Source: Gyromitra esculenta (taxonomy: Eukaryota; Ascomycota; Pezizomycetes; Pezizales; Discinaceae). From it: a DNA stretch of 64,000 bases. Where the stretch lies: contig JBCAML010000002.1 of assembly GCA_038503075.1 (NCBI GenBank), forward strand, positions 3,348,001 to 3,412,000. The letters are read 5' to 3'. Positions 1-12,400 of this stretch are shown in pieces. Below the pieces are notes generated by a model. The model did no database searches, was not told the DNA's origin, and was given only the letters and a program-made list of their open reading frames with translations. Each line of letters starts with the position of its first letter. The first letter of the stretch is position 1. A program made the translations under genes and the position numbers.

Positions 1-2180
1 AGACTTCAAATGCACCGACAGGTGGAACCTGCCCCGGCCCGACACCCTCGTTAAGTTTACCATGATTTACTGTCGTTTGCTGAATCTCCACCGAGGGATA
101 TAGTCGGTTTTCGGCTACTGTTGAGGAGTGGGCAGCCATAGCCCTTGAATTGACGTTGTTTCTTTAAGCACGCGATGAAACGTTGCTGATGATGACTCCA
201 GAGAGTTCCTTGGATGACGTAACGGTTCTCGCAGATGAGCCTCGCCGCTCTTGGAGGGGACACAAAACTCAATTGCGAGGTGAGGGCAACGATGGGGTTT
301 TATGAGCCCCTCTAGCTTGAGGGGCAATAAAAACTTGGAAAATTACGACCGACTACGGAGTAAGTAGAAACCCACATGACAAGCTGCGTAGCTCTTGAAA
401 ATAAAAAAGGTTCTAGGCTGGGTCACGACAACCGTGAAGGCCTGTAACTACCGAATTGCTTGGGCCGTTCTGGTTGGTCCTGCGATTTCAAGACTAGGCA
501 CACCGGGGAAAAAACACGGGGGTGGGAAAAGAAGAATTTTTCCCTTTCGCGAACCAATGGAGTTTTACGGTGGCGTGAGAGGGTTCCGAATACTCGATTG
601 CCTCAGCCAACCGCCGGGCGAGCGCAGGGATGTAGTTGCCCGAAACACGGGGAAGCGATATGCAGTCACTGGATGCGCAGACTCAGAGAAGTTGCTTTTT
701 TTGCCAAGCCATAAGTTGAGATGACGCCTGAGCAGGATTGCCATCACGTTCAGTCACTCGTTCGATCCTTCTCATAGGAAGGCGAGTTGGTAGATAAATC
801 TCTATGACTTAAACTTTCTTATACCTATTCTCATAATCGCAGTCCGTTCTTGCTCCCGTTCTTGACTATCTACAGAGATGCCCAGTTTAAAGGATGGAGA
901 TTCACCATGTTCCTCAAGTCATTAGATGCGAGAGGCGAACAGTCGACCACGAGACGCAGGCTCGTGCATCGATCAAGATAAAGTTTGGGCACGGTACAAT
1001 TAAGTGTAACGAAGATCCCTTGCGTACCTATAGGGTCATATGCACTTACTGCTCTGTGGTACACCACCACCACGCGTTCTAGATATCAATATCGATCTCA
1101 TTCTATATCTGCCACGGGAGTCCATTCCACACTTCATTTATTCAAAGTCAGTTCCTGCTCAGATTAAGACTGATGTTAAGCATCCATACTGAACCAACCT
1201 CTTCCCCTCACACCGTTACGCCCTCACCTCTATACCAACAAGTTTCTCTCATAAAAATGCCTACGTCAGTTCTCTATCTCATCAGCCTAGAGCAGTCCCA
1301 GAGCAGCGGAACTCATCCAGCTCACAGTTTTGTTTCTAACTATAGCCTTGAGGTTAAGAAATTTTCAGATGTACCTGATGCCCCAGCTAGTGAGCAGTCT
1401 CTTTTATTTCTATCTCCATGTGGTGCGTGCACACCAAAATTTGGACCAATCAAAGCGTTTGTGGAACATCTCTACCTTATTAACCATCTTACCAGAGACT
1501 CTTTGATACCTCCATGACCACGTCTTATAAAAAGATACGAAGCTTTGATAGTATCGTTGGGACCATAGACCTTCGGCTAACAGATTCCGGTAATTGTGAG
1601 TGAAGGAATAAGTTGTCTCGTGTTTATCTCCATTCTTGTAGGTTGCGTCACACAGTCCATAGCAGCCGCGGGCGTAGGGTACGAGAATAAGCCTAAAAAA
1701 TACGGTTTAGAGGTAGTACATGTTTAACGATGCGCAAACCATGTTTAGACCAAGATAACTGTCAAGCATTAGTACTACACAAGCACGTTTTTGCCCTGTT
1801 CCAGTCTGAATAAATAGTCTTCCATGGCCTTAAGGTTATTCAGTAGGAGTTTATTAACGCTTTGGAAGGGCAGTTAGTAAATATTTCAACAGCCTATAGC
1901 ACATTCGTGTGAGATCGATGACATGAATCAACCATAAACTATACTGTCATTTTAAAAACAGACGTTCATTCGCTCAAACCAAAGGTTCTAGTAGTAGGGA
2001 ACGTTCACATCCAAGAAAGAACTGATTGATCTGACACGCTAGCTGCGTGATTGGCAATCAGTAGCATTTCTGCGGTAAATACAGAGTTAAGACTATCGAG
2101 AACAAAAACAAAAGGGAGAGCTCTTATCTTACTTAGATTAGATTCTTGCCTTTTACCCAGTGCGTGAAGGCTGTCGAGTA

Positions 2181-2260
2181 ACCTCCCCTGGGAGGGTCGA
2201 ATTTGCATCCGTTCCCCCATGGCCCCTCTGGGCGATACCATAACCACTATGCTACGATGG
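2181..2260 (-). pseudogene. tRNA-like relic (possible SINE head)
   Basis: Read on the minus strand, the segment begins with an A-box-like TAGCATAGTGG followed by TTATGG, as in tRNAs whose D-arm carries AGTGGTTA. About 50 nt further on comes AATTCGACCC, a degenerate B-box. The anticodon-arm region pairs only partly, no clean acceptor stem closes the molecule, and A-to-B spacing is about 5 nt longer than usual. It looks like a decayed tRNA gene or the head of a tRNA-derived SINE rather than a working tRNA. Confidence 0.3.
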
Positions 2261-4593
2261 CTGATGGTATGATATAAAGTTTTGTAATCATAGCTTTCTG
2301 CGACCACTAGGGACTAGGTAGCAATAAACTAGCGATAAAATATATACTCGGGTTCATATGATCTTTTTTTTGAGAGAAAGACTCGCCGTATCGCCGCATA
2401 CAATACGGCTCTGCGCTCCCGGCAGTGTGCACGTTCATACCAAGTGAGTGCAGCCAAGAGACGAAGACGAAATGGCTACGTTGTGAAATAGGGTTTGTTG
2501 ATTCTATATCGAAAAGCTCAATCTGGAAGATTTTGAGGAGTGTTGAGGGGTGAGAGTAAGAAGAATGGTGGGGTTGGAAGATATTCATATACCTATCCCG
2601 AATCCTAAGGGTAGGGCGAGTCAACTGCAGTACGAGTACAGACTAACGTATTGCAGCCACGCACGCACGACACCTGGAAACTCAAAAAATACACGCAGCT
2701 TGGATTCCAACATCTGAGCTGGAGTCTAGCGGTGTTACGTGCAGAAAGAATAGGAACCCGAGCCGCCTACATAGTGATCTCAACGAGGCAGCCTAGGTAT
2801 ACCAATCTAACATGAAAAGAGAATTATATTGCTTCTTGGGCTTAGCGATTTGCCACACACGCCACAGTGAAATGGGAGGTATTATATTGTATTCTCAAGC
2901 TCGCCATAGTTGGCCATAGGTTGGTAATACGCGTACGTACGCCTCGAACGCCTCCACTTAACCGAAACCAAACATCGACATCGACAATTGCCCTCATTTA
3001 AAGGCTTAAATTTACAGGGAAATATTCGAGCTACGGGTATTGGGTTACGTCTCTCTTCGAAACTTCGCATAGTGCTCAGCAAATTCCTTGGTACGTGTCC
3101 TGGTACTGTACGATCCGCCACTTAGACGACTTCGCCAATTGCAAGATGATGGGGGTGTAAAAATTTTTAGAACTTTTTATAAAGCCTAATGACCTCTATC
3201 ATGCCGATCCGGGAAGCAATACCTAGGCAATGCCGCAGTTCCTGGAATACTAGGCTTAGGTGGATGAAAACCATTCCGAATAGTAGATCCGCAATAGTTG
3301 GACTCTAACAACTTATCGCTAAATTTTAGGATTATAAAAATATCATCCCAATAATTTTATGGCTTTCTATGCTTGTAAAAGTACGACCCGATATATACCA
3401 GACCTCTGATAAACAAAAATACTTTAGTGTTAAATTCACTAAATTTCACTCGGTTTAGAGTTGAAGAAATTGTTGAATAGAACGAACATATATACATGTA
3501 GTATATGCGTAGACCGGTAAAGAAGAAAAGAGAAAAGAGAAACAAAGAACGGGCATAGGGTCCCTATATATATACATGTGCTCCTTATAGAGCCATAAAC
3601 CGGTTGACAGCGGGTTCTTTGGGTACCGAATAGATCGGCCCGAGCAACCCCTATAGTAGCTAAGACTTCTAGCCGAGCCGGTATCAGTATCTCGTCAGAT
3701 GACGCGAACCCTAGGAAGCCTATGATATATCCAACAAAAACAAAGTCTCTTTTTTTTTTGGCTAACTCATTAATTGTAACTAGCACTTAAGCTATGACAA
3801 TACAAAGTATATTTTAATTACCATTTCCTCTTCTCTTATATCTCTTCTTCACCACCATCTCCGTCATCTTGATCCACTCTCATCCTATCTTCTCATCTCC
3901 TATACTGTCCTTCACACACAGCCATCCCATTTTATCGAACATGGTCAACTCCAATAAACAAAGCCATTAACCAATGTCAGGCCCACTCTTATTTTCCTTT
4001 CTAGTTTTAGACTGCATCATGAGATGTATACAGTTTATAAGACTATAGCTATAGATGGTTCAAATCTGGAGCGATTGCGTAAATACATGTACCAGATCCG
4101 ATTAGTGCAGGCGTCGATACCGCAAGTAGTTACTGAATTAAATGTACCCCACAAATCACTGACAAAGCTATAGGATAGTGCGGTATCATACACTGCATAT
4201 TGATTAATTTAACACGTATATACATTAAAGCTTAACCACAACCAATGGGCATAAAATCAGAGTAATCAGCATTAAGAGCCTTCTAATTTGGCAATAACTA
4301 TCCCCCCACTAATCTTGTTATAAATCACTGGTCTGGCCTATCTGAAGGCTTTACTCGTCGGAGATCAAGGTCTACAGAACTTGGAGAGGCGCAGCAACTC
4401 ACTCGTAGTTTATCGGCGAGATTATTCAGTATTAAACTAAGAAATTCAGCCCTCTTTGTACAGACCTGCCGTCTTGTCGGTCTTTCATTCGAGGATAACT
4501 ATGCACGTTGGATGGCGCCTTTTCCTGATTTTATGGTTTGGGATTTTATTGCGCCAGAACATAGTTCTACACATATCCGTCTAGGCCAATCTA

Positions 4594-4726
4594 CTCGTGC
4601 TCTAGCATAAGTACCTGAAAATGCCTTTTGGTGGCAACGTTTTTTAATCCGTCCCGCAGCAGCACTTCAAAATATGGTTGGCCAAAGTCTTACCCTTGTC
4701 TTCAGGTACTTATGCTAGAGCACAAG
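4594..4726. mobile_element. 133-bp TA-flanked TIR element (MITE-like)
   Basis: The ends are inverted copies of each other: CTYGTGCTCTAGCATAAG continuing into TACCTGA. The core 22 bp (4597-4618 versus 4702-4723) is perfect and the outer extension carries one C/T difference. A TA dinucleotide flanks each end (4592-4593 and 4727-4728), as expected for target duplications of Tc1/mariner-type elements. It is too short to encode a transposase. Confidence 0.6.
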
Positions 4727-6950
4727 TAGTATTAACGAAGAGAATCAATAGGGTCCTATAGCGAACGAAGACTTCATCCTACTCCTAATATAGTTGGTAG
4801 AACAGCCTTGGGTAGGTGGGCAAACTGCAAACTGCAAGGCAGATATCGCGATCCGGATTAAGTTATTGCATGATCCGAACACCCTGGACATCGGGAGCAG
4901 GAATACTGCCATTACTTTTTTCAGGCAAAAAGTCCCACGCTACCTTGGATCAGGCCAAATTTGGTTCATTTGAGTCCAGAGGCTTCACTAAACCTCTCTG
5001 TTGATTCCCTTATCGTAAAGTGAAATAGCATGAGGGTGGGAAATCTAATTGCTGGGTCGAGGTGTGGCACTCCGATCGATACATGTCCTTCTTGAAGGAT
5101 GGGGGCGATCCAAGCCAAGCTGGCTAGTTCGCACAAGAGAAAAAAACAAGCACATTCGGATGAACCCATGGCACCAAGACGAGCCAGTTGGGTCGTTGGA
5201 AGTTCCAGGTTAAGGTTACCTATTGCCAGCAGTGGGCTTCTACATATCATCTTCCCTACCACTCCCCAATTAAGCTTAGAGTACTTGTCGGATGTCTAAC
5301 GGGCGGTGAAGCTTTGGTGGGATGCACTGGATGCTTATTTTTTCCATGCCACTTTGTAAGGCTGCCGATGGTTTGATTTCACGAACACGTTTCAGTTAAA
5401 GTTACACGGCCAAGATCTGGAGCAAAACCCCAACAATTCCTCCCCACGAACGAATCTCAATCGCAGCCCTCTTATTAGAGAATGAATACCCGTATTTATT
5501 CTTGGCGCTCGGTCTCGCGCAATAGTGGAATAATCCGCCTTGCAAGGCACCGGACTTACGGATTCAACATTGCGCTCTTTACCACGACTTTTGCCGCTCA
5601 CGCTTCTGCTACCCGAGCTCCCTGGCTTGCCGGGATCCATAGTCGCTTAAAATCTTTTATGCTCCTTTAGGCTAACACGTTTACTTTGCTCCGCAGGATC
5701 AATCAACACCAACCTCGGTATCTAGGATTGATTCTAGATTAGCTTTCTGTGAGGCGAAGTTTCTCTTGGCGCAAGTCCTAAATTGCCAATTGATATTTAC
5801 TTGATTTCCATCCTGATCATGAACCACTTAAGCTCCGATGAGCCACCACCGTAAGGAATCGGTTGCGGTCGCCAAGGGACCTAATTATGGCGTTTTTCTA
5901 GAAGCACAATTCTACTACAGGACAAGGGTGGAAATTGAGATAATTTGTCGAAGCTTTACTCCAATGAATGGGTTTGAAGCAGGCGAGAGGTTTAGCATGA
6001 CGATGTTGGCTCTCCTCTACTGTGATTCGCTGACATAGATTGGCTCGCTCTCATCCCCTAAGCATGAATCGTCGCACTCCGTGCCGGCCGATTGTTAGTC
6101 AGATACCCTAGAAAAGTTGGATCTTTTGTACTCACCCATCCTCGTCGGTGTATGTACTCTATCCATAGCTGCATTTCTCCCGATAAAACTCGATTTGAAT
6201 TGTTCCTCTGGGCAAAGCTTACGAGGCCTCTTGGATAGAGTAAGGATGGATAATACAAAAGGACCTCTTAGAGAAATGATTACCTGATTTTTGACTAAAA
6301 TGTCTAAATTCGATGTGTTGTCATGACTCTTCGGTTTTGCACGAAGATGAGGAGCCCTGGTCGCACTGCCGCAATTCTGCAAATAGGAGCCCAAGAATTA
6401 GTTAACAAGAAAAGAAACTCCGGTGTAACCCGCGATCACACAGCCGCAGCGGATTTAGACTGATCCCACCCATGCTTGTTTATCAAAGTGGTTAGTGTAT
6501 GTCCGCTCGACCAGTTGAGCCTCACCCCCCCATCTGGTCTCCACAGTACCCATGGGTTTCACCCTATCACACGTTTCTTCTAGGCTTTATATTGACACTT
6601 GTATCACATAACCCAGGGGATTGCCTTTCTTCCCGGTCTCGTGTTCTTTAGGCTTCTCATGCTCTGTCTCTCGAGTTGATCCAGGCTCACGTTTATTGTT
6701 GCGTTCACCCCTCATATACTCCCACTTCTCTCGAAGAATCTTCGTAAAGCTCTTATGTGACATACTTGAATACTCATCGCTAGTGATTCAGTTGCAAACG
6801 CCTACGGATATTGCAGTCCACTAACCCGAACTCCACGCAACAGTCGCCAATCCTTCAGGACTTGGTTTACAATTCTGGTAGTTTCTTCATTTTCTCGTGG
6901 CTTGATAACCTGCGAAATCATCGCCATTGTCCTTGTCTTCACAGCACACT

Positions 6951-9465
6951 ATGTCGGGTTATCAGTATGCCCAGGTTCATGACACCAGTGGGAATTTTTA
7001 CCCAGCTGAAGAGTCAGATATGAGGACATCACTGGGTTCGCCATGGAGTCCAACTCTAGGCGAACACACGTATCAAAGGAACACCAGCTTTGGCTCTCAG
7101 GAACCTTTAATGCAATCTCCTTATGCACCTCCGGATACGCCGCATATCATGGCACGATCATCGTACTTACGGAATGCGGATCCTGGAGCCCTTCAAAAAA
7201 CCCATTCGTCAACTAGACAATTGCTTGGGCTGCTTCGACGAATAATGGTTCGCTTTCTAGTCAGCGCTACGTTTTGTGTTGCTATTGTGGGGGTATTCGT
7301 TATCTATGAGAAGAAAGGAGTCCTCGATCGGGACCAAAAACATTTATTCAATGCTATATTTCTTGGACTGTCATTGATATTAAGTATGAATTTGATCGTA
7401 AGTAAATATGCTTTGTATTGATCATTTTCTCGGGTATTCGATCTGACTAATATTTTTTCGACGCAATAGTCTGCTTTCAAGTCTATGGCTAGTATGATGA
7501 GGTGGAGGTTGCTCGCAAGTAGCAAGCACACCCTACGAGAGGTAAGCTTCCGAGGTTAATCCGTTTCTAGTGCATATTCTAACTTATTCGACAGGTGGAC
7601 CTCATCCTAAGTCTCAGCAGTTTTCAAAAGGTTCTCCAGTTGCTGTGGACTTGGACCAAAGGCCCCGGCAAAAACGTTTCAGACGAGAAAATGACTGCAG
7701 GTAAACGTTGGGGCTTCCGCCTTGGGGCAGTTGCCTGGATCATATTAGGGCTGGTAAATTTTCCCCCAAATTTCCTCTTTCTGTTTATTATTAACAAACT
7801 TCCAGGCTGCTCAAGTAGATGTAGCACTCATTGGTTTGACGTTCAACCATGAAAGCGAAGGGGCAATAGGGAAAATACCGGGACCGGTTAATATCACTGA
7901 ACTAGAGTATATCTTTGCGGATTACTCTTTCGATCGTATTCCTACACTCAGCAACCAAAAATACACAGCCCATTTGTACGGTCTTAGTACGTATTATCCC
8001 GTGTTTTCTTGGCAAAGTGGAAGTTTGGATTCCGTTGTCTAACACCTTGCCTATATTAGTGAGTACAAACTACTTGGATGAAGAGTACAACCCAAACATG
8101 ACCGCACCGGCACTATTAGAGCACGGGCCAGGTAACGAATGGCGGTATTTCGTACGTAATACGAAATTAAATACTTTTAGCCACCCTGAGATCGGATGGG
8201 TTTTGGCAATCTTTAAGGATCCTTAAACTAATTTTTCGTATAGTTCAGAGAATGGGCAGCCACGGATGCCAGCACCAGTCAGATGGCCACGATAACCAAC
8301 CGTTCCGTGACAATTACTCCAACCTGTAAATATTCTGCGATCATACAGGGTCAATACGGTGAAAGTAACACTACGATTGAACTTTTAATGAGCGATAACA
8401 CAACCACGACAATCGACTGGATGAAGGTATGCTTTCAGGAACCTACTATTGCAGACAAAAAAACACATATATAGGCATATATACTAACTACTTTTTTCAG
8501 GAAGCAGAGCCCAACTCAACGTATGTACTACATATTCACAAGAAACCAAAGACATTATACTAATTTGAGTTCAATTATAGAATTATTGTCAACCCTATAT
8601 GGGAAGAATTTGGCCCAAACCCTTTGTCATGTGGACCGCGCTGCAGTCGTATCTACATGTTCCAATTTCAGGACCCAGCCGGCATCCCGACTGATGGAGA
8701 TTTTTTTAACTGCACCGTTGAAGTTTCTCAAGTAACCAATGCTGATCCGAATCAGAGGGAGCACCAACTACCTGATAGTACTGCTTTGATCATTGCTGGC
8801 TCTTCTGGATCCGAAGGGTGGAAAGATGCTGCTGGGCGCCAGTTCGCAAAATATAGCCCTGCGTGAGTTATCCGTCATGCTCCAAAGGGAACCCCAGTAT
8901 CCTAATATTAATGTATGGAATTATAGGAGCATATGGGGTTCTCCCAACGGTATAGATAAAATCGGAGAATACTACGCCGCCTGGACTATCGGTAAATTCT
9001 CAATCGGTGTTCTCTCCGCTTACGATTCATACGGGCCCATGGTTGCAGGACAAGGAACGCAATCGTGGACTGGTGTTTTCCTCAAGGTGAAATGGTGGAA
9101 CTTGTACCTTTCCCTAGGTTCAATCCTCATTATCAATTTACTCCTTGGCATCTTCGTTGCTATTAAGGCCAACGCTGTATGCTGCAAAGATGACTCCTAC
9201 CTCTCAACTGCACGATTGCTTCGACGTGAGTTCTTGCTGTCACCTCTTTCTAGTATGCCGAAAACTTAACTAATACTAAAATCCTACAGCTCTTATGGAT
9301 CGTCTTGGGCCACATGGAACATACTGCGACGGTCATGCACTTGCTACGACTTTTGACAGAAAGGTGGCATACGGCGTGCAGACAACAAACGACGTACACC
9401 ATTTGTCTATAGGGGAAGACATCGCTCCTCTAAAATCGAAATTTCCCAACGGAATATACGACTAA
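6951..9465 (+). CDS. Fungal polytopic membrane protein, uncharacterised family (10 exons, 636 aa)
   Basis: Exons: 6951-7397, 7470-7541, 7595-7753, 7806-7986, 8060-8151, 8244-8426, 8501-8520, 8581-8862, 8927-9225, 9290-9465. All introns are GT..AG and the joined frame is open for 637 codons. The first 95 residues are polar, followed by membrane segments at about 98-118, 132-150, 214-236 and 538-558. Between the third and last lies a roughly 300-residue, probably lumenal or extracellular, region with several N-x-S/T sites and a CGPRC motif at 402-406. The C-terminal part carries FSIGVLSAYD before the last segment and LLRPLMDRLGPHG after it. This arrangement matches a large family of Pezizomycotina membrane proteins that I know only as uncharacterised. 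The ATG at 6951 is the first in frame. Exon 7 (20 nt) is a micro-exon. Function is unknown. Confidence 0.85.
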
Positions 9466-12400
9466 ACTCAACCCAACCCAATTATCATCAACTATTTACG
9501 AGTCTAGTGTCATCAAACAAAATCTCTTCGGGCTTATGGGGGGATATTCTTTATCTTGCGGGGTCGATAAGACTCTAAAGAGCTTATCTGATTTCCTCTG
9601 TTTAAATTTTATTTTTCGCTTATTTTCTTATGACTGCATGGCAATGGTATACATACGGCATGGCGTGGAATCGATGAATATAAAAGATTGAGAAATTCGA
9701 GTTTATCTATATATCAGGTGGGGGTGTTTGGCCTGGAAATCATAACTGTATATATGAGGAATTACAACTTGATCTCTTATCAATGCATTGGAAATTACCC
9801 AGATTGCTATCCTACCCCCATGAGATAGTATAAGGATTTAAGTAATTGGGGCTAGGCTGGCGAGTGTGGCAGGTTTTAGTCTGTCACAACTCTACAGTCA
9901 ATCTGTGGACAAAACTAGCTAGGGGCTAAATATACTTTCTAACTGAAACCTACCGGATGCTTTGAGTGGTATTATCATTTAGTCAAGATTCTAACTAGCC
10001 AGTACTTCACTATTACCCCAATACTTTACCAGTGTGATGTAAAGGAGGACCGATATAAATAAACCGGTTCCGACTGGTACCAATGCATATGGGCTCAGAA
10101 TAAAATAAAAATACTTGCCTTGCATTGCGTACCGCGGCATACCGGGCCCCTTGCTGTCGTATATGAAATCCTCTAGCCCAGTTGGTTTATTTACTGTAAA
10201 AGTAGACCCACAATTATGGGTTCCTTGCGATCCCGTAGTTCCATAGTTACAACAGTGAACGATGAAATAAAGCTTGAACTAGTTTAATAGGTGCTGTTTT
10301 TGGACACTAGTTTTTTCCTTTTTTTCTTTTCAAAACAAAAGTAATTTTCATAAGTCCTAGGCTATTAGCAAGTACTTCCTTATCACCGATTTATTCCGTC
10401 GGCGAGTTCCTTGGCTGATCATTCCACAATAAGTGGGCCTTTAGGGCCGGGGTCTATTATCTTGTGTATATGCGGGTGACGAAGAGGACAATGGAACCCC
10501 ATCCACCCGGCTCAACAAATTCTGTTATATAAGAAAGTCACGAGCAATTCCCATATTGCCAACTGAGCCCTCTCAGCCAAGCCCACTATCCAAAGAAAGC
10601 TAGAATTTATGTAGCATACTGGCCAACTCAAGCAGGAAGTCGTGAAGTAAAAAGAAAAATGACTAAGCAAAAAAGAGAAACTATGACTGCTTTTCTCATC
10701 TCAGCTTTTCGTGCTTAACCCTGAAGTATCCCACAATCCGCTGGAAAATGGTGACCCCTCAAAGTGGCGGTGGCTCAACGCGTAATTCATTGTAAATGAC
10801 CAATGAGGAGTGAGTAAATATTGGTGCCGCCAGAGGGGTCAGCTTCACCGGATTATGTGATATTTAGGGGACAGGCTGGCCCTTTAGCGAGCACCAATCA
10901 AAAATACGAGGATCTCTCTGTGGTTTGGGGTTGGTTGTAGCGAACGTTAAGCTTGACCTTCAAAAGGATATCGTCAATAGCGTCCCTAGCCTAGGCTGAT
11001 GGCAGTTATAATTCTGCTCTACCAAATCAATAAGGGTTGAGCCTGGTGTGGGATCAGATGTAGATTCACGATGTCAAGATAGTTTTCTTAGATAAGGAGT
11101 CTATTGTTGAGTTGCAGGTGCGCGGGCGTGAGCTTGTGCTCACCACGGGGCCAATCGTCTACTAGGTAGCTCATTAGGAGCGTATTCAACGAGCGAGAAG
11201 GAGAGGTCTTTTCTCCTCTTTTCAAATCTCTGAACGAGTTCTTCTTCTAGATTTGCTTCGCTTATTCATGCTAGGTATTCGTAAGGAAGGCAATATCATT
11301 ATATTCAGCCCTTAAAAGATATATCTCAAACCACACTCCCTAAGATGACACTCTTGTTACTGTTATCAAAGCCATTCTCTCCACGCATTCCAGGGAATTT
11401 TCCAAGAAGACTTTTGTAGACAAGAGGCGATGCATGCCCAATTGTGTAATAAAAAAATTAATAAAGCTACCAAAGATAATTTTATTTAGCCGAGTGATAT
11501 CACATGAGCTTCACGATCAATCACTCGAGCTAATAGAAATACCTTGGCAAAAAGTGACGTTTTCCTTATGATCTGCACCACTGAGTGCGTGAAGTATACA
11601 AGCTACAATGCGATACGTCTATAGCTAGGCATCCTCTATATGTTCTTCTCCTTTCGTTCAGTGTCGGTAGGGTGCGTAGACACGGAAACTGCTTCTCCAA
11701 ACAAAACGTCCACTATCCAAACAATGAATCAAGTACACCGCAAACTCCTATTCCCCGAGCTTCCACCTCGCCAACGCATTCACATGTTATATCTATTACA
11801 TTTTCCCACATAGCCACTTCTCTTCTTCGCCCTGCACCAACTATAGTCAATAGCAGTGGAGGTTGCTAGAGTAAACTGCTAACGTAGGGTCTCTCATCTC
11901 ATATAACCATCGCCGCCCTACTTTCTAGATCGTATACGATCTCCCCACATCCAAATCCCGAGGATCGGCCCGTCCCACTATACAATCAGCTAAAGAATTA
12001 CCTCATTTGTAACTATAAATAAACACACCCGCCCAAACCTCGCCTTTCATCCAGTCTGCCGAACGAACAGTGGTCAGACACCATCGATGTCGTTGAATCG
12101 TCTGCGTGTTCTGTGAATCCCATTGCATGTACGGCATGCTATAGAGCAAGAATAGTGAAACTCAAACCGCGAAACTTCAGATCTAGTTTCATAATCCGAA
12201 TACTTGACCCGTTGCATTACTACGCGCGACAACTCACTCTCCTCCTCGGCGGTGAATCTGTCATCACTTTAAACTCGCCGCCAATGGGACGCACGGAGTA
12301 CCTATGGAGTATACATGATTCTCGGGTGATGAGGGGACTAAGGCACTGGGAGATAAAAATAGACACCCTTGTCGGATGTATGTTGTCTCACGAATGAGTA

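Larger units (their letters stand above)
1..6950. other. Gene-poor region with small repeats
   Basis: No gene could be supported on either strand. Open frames are short (the longest about 115 codons, e.g. 1173-1517 plus and 3439-3786 minus), lack recognisable domains and do not join into a multi-exon gene. The region holds a tRNA-like relic near 2181-2260, a CT-rich promoter-like tract at about 3830-3950 that leads only to a nine-codon frame, a long ATG-less open frame at 4278-4609, and a TA-flanked inverted-repeat element at 4594-4726. Multi-exon genes with very short exons could have been missed. Confidence 0.6.

Noticed and set aside
1173..1517. A 114-codon plus-strand frame as a gene
   Set aside because: No signal, domain or intron structure supports it; composition is like the surrounding spacer.
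6440..6530. tRNA gene on the minus strand (D-arm GCTCAACTGGTCGAGC)
   Set aside because: A good D-arm/A-box-like hairpin, but no matching acceptor stem, anticodon arm or TTCGA loop could be built around it.
12113..12397. Start of a Zn2Cys6 transcription factor (CTACYRARI)
   Set aside because: No ATG, only two of six cysteines in place, and no continuing exons.
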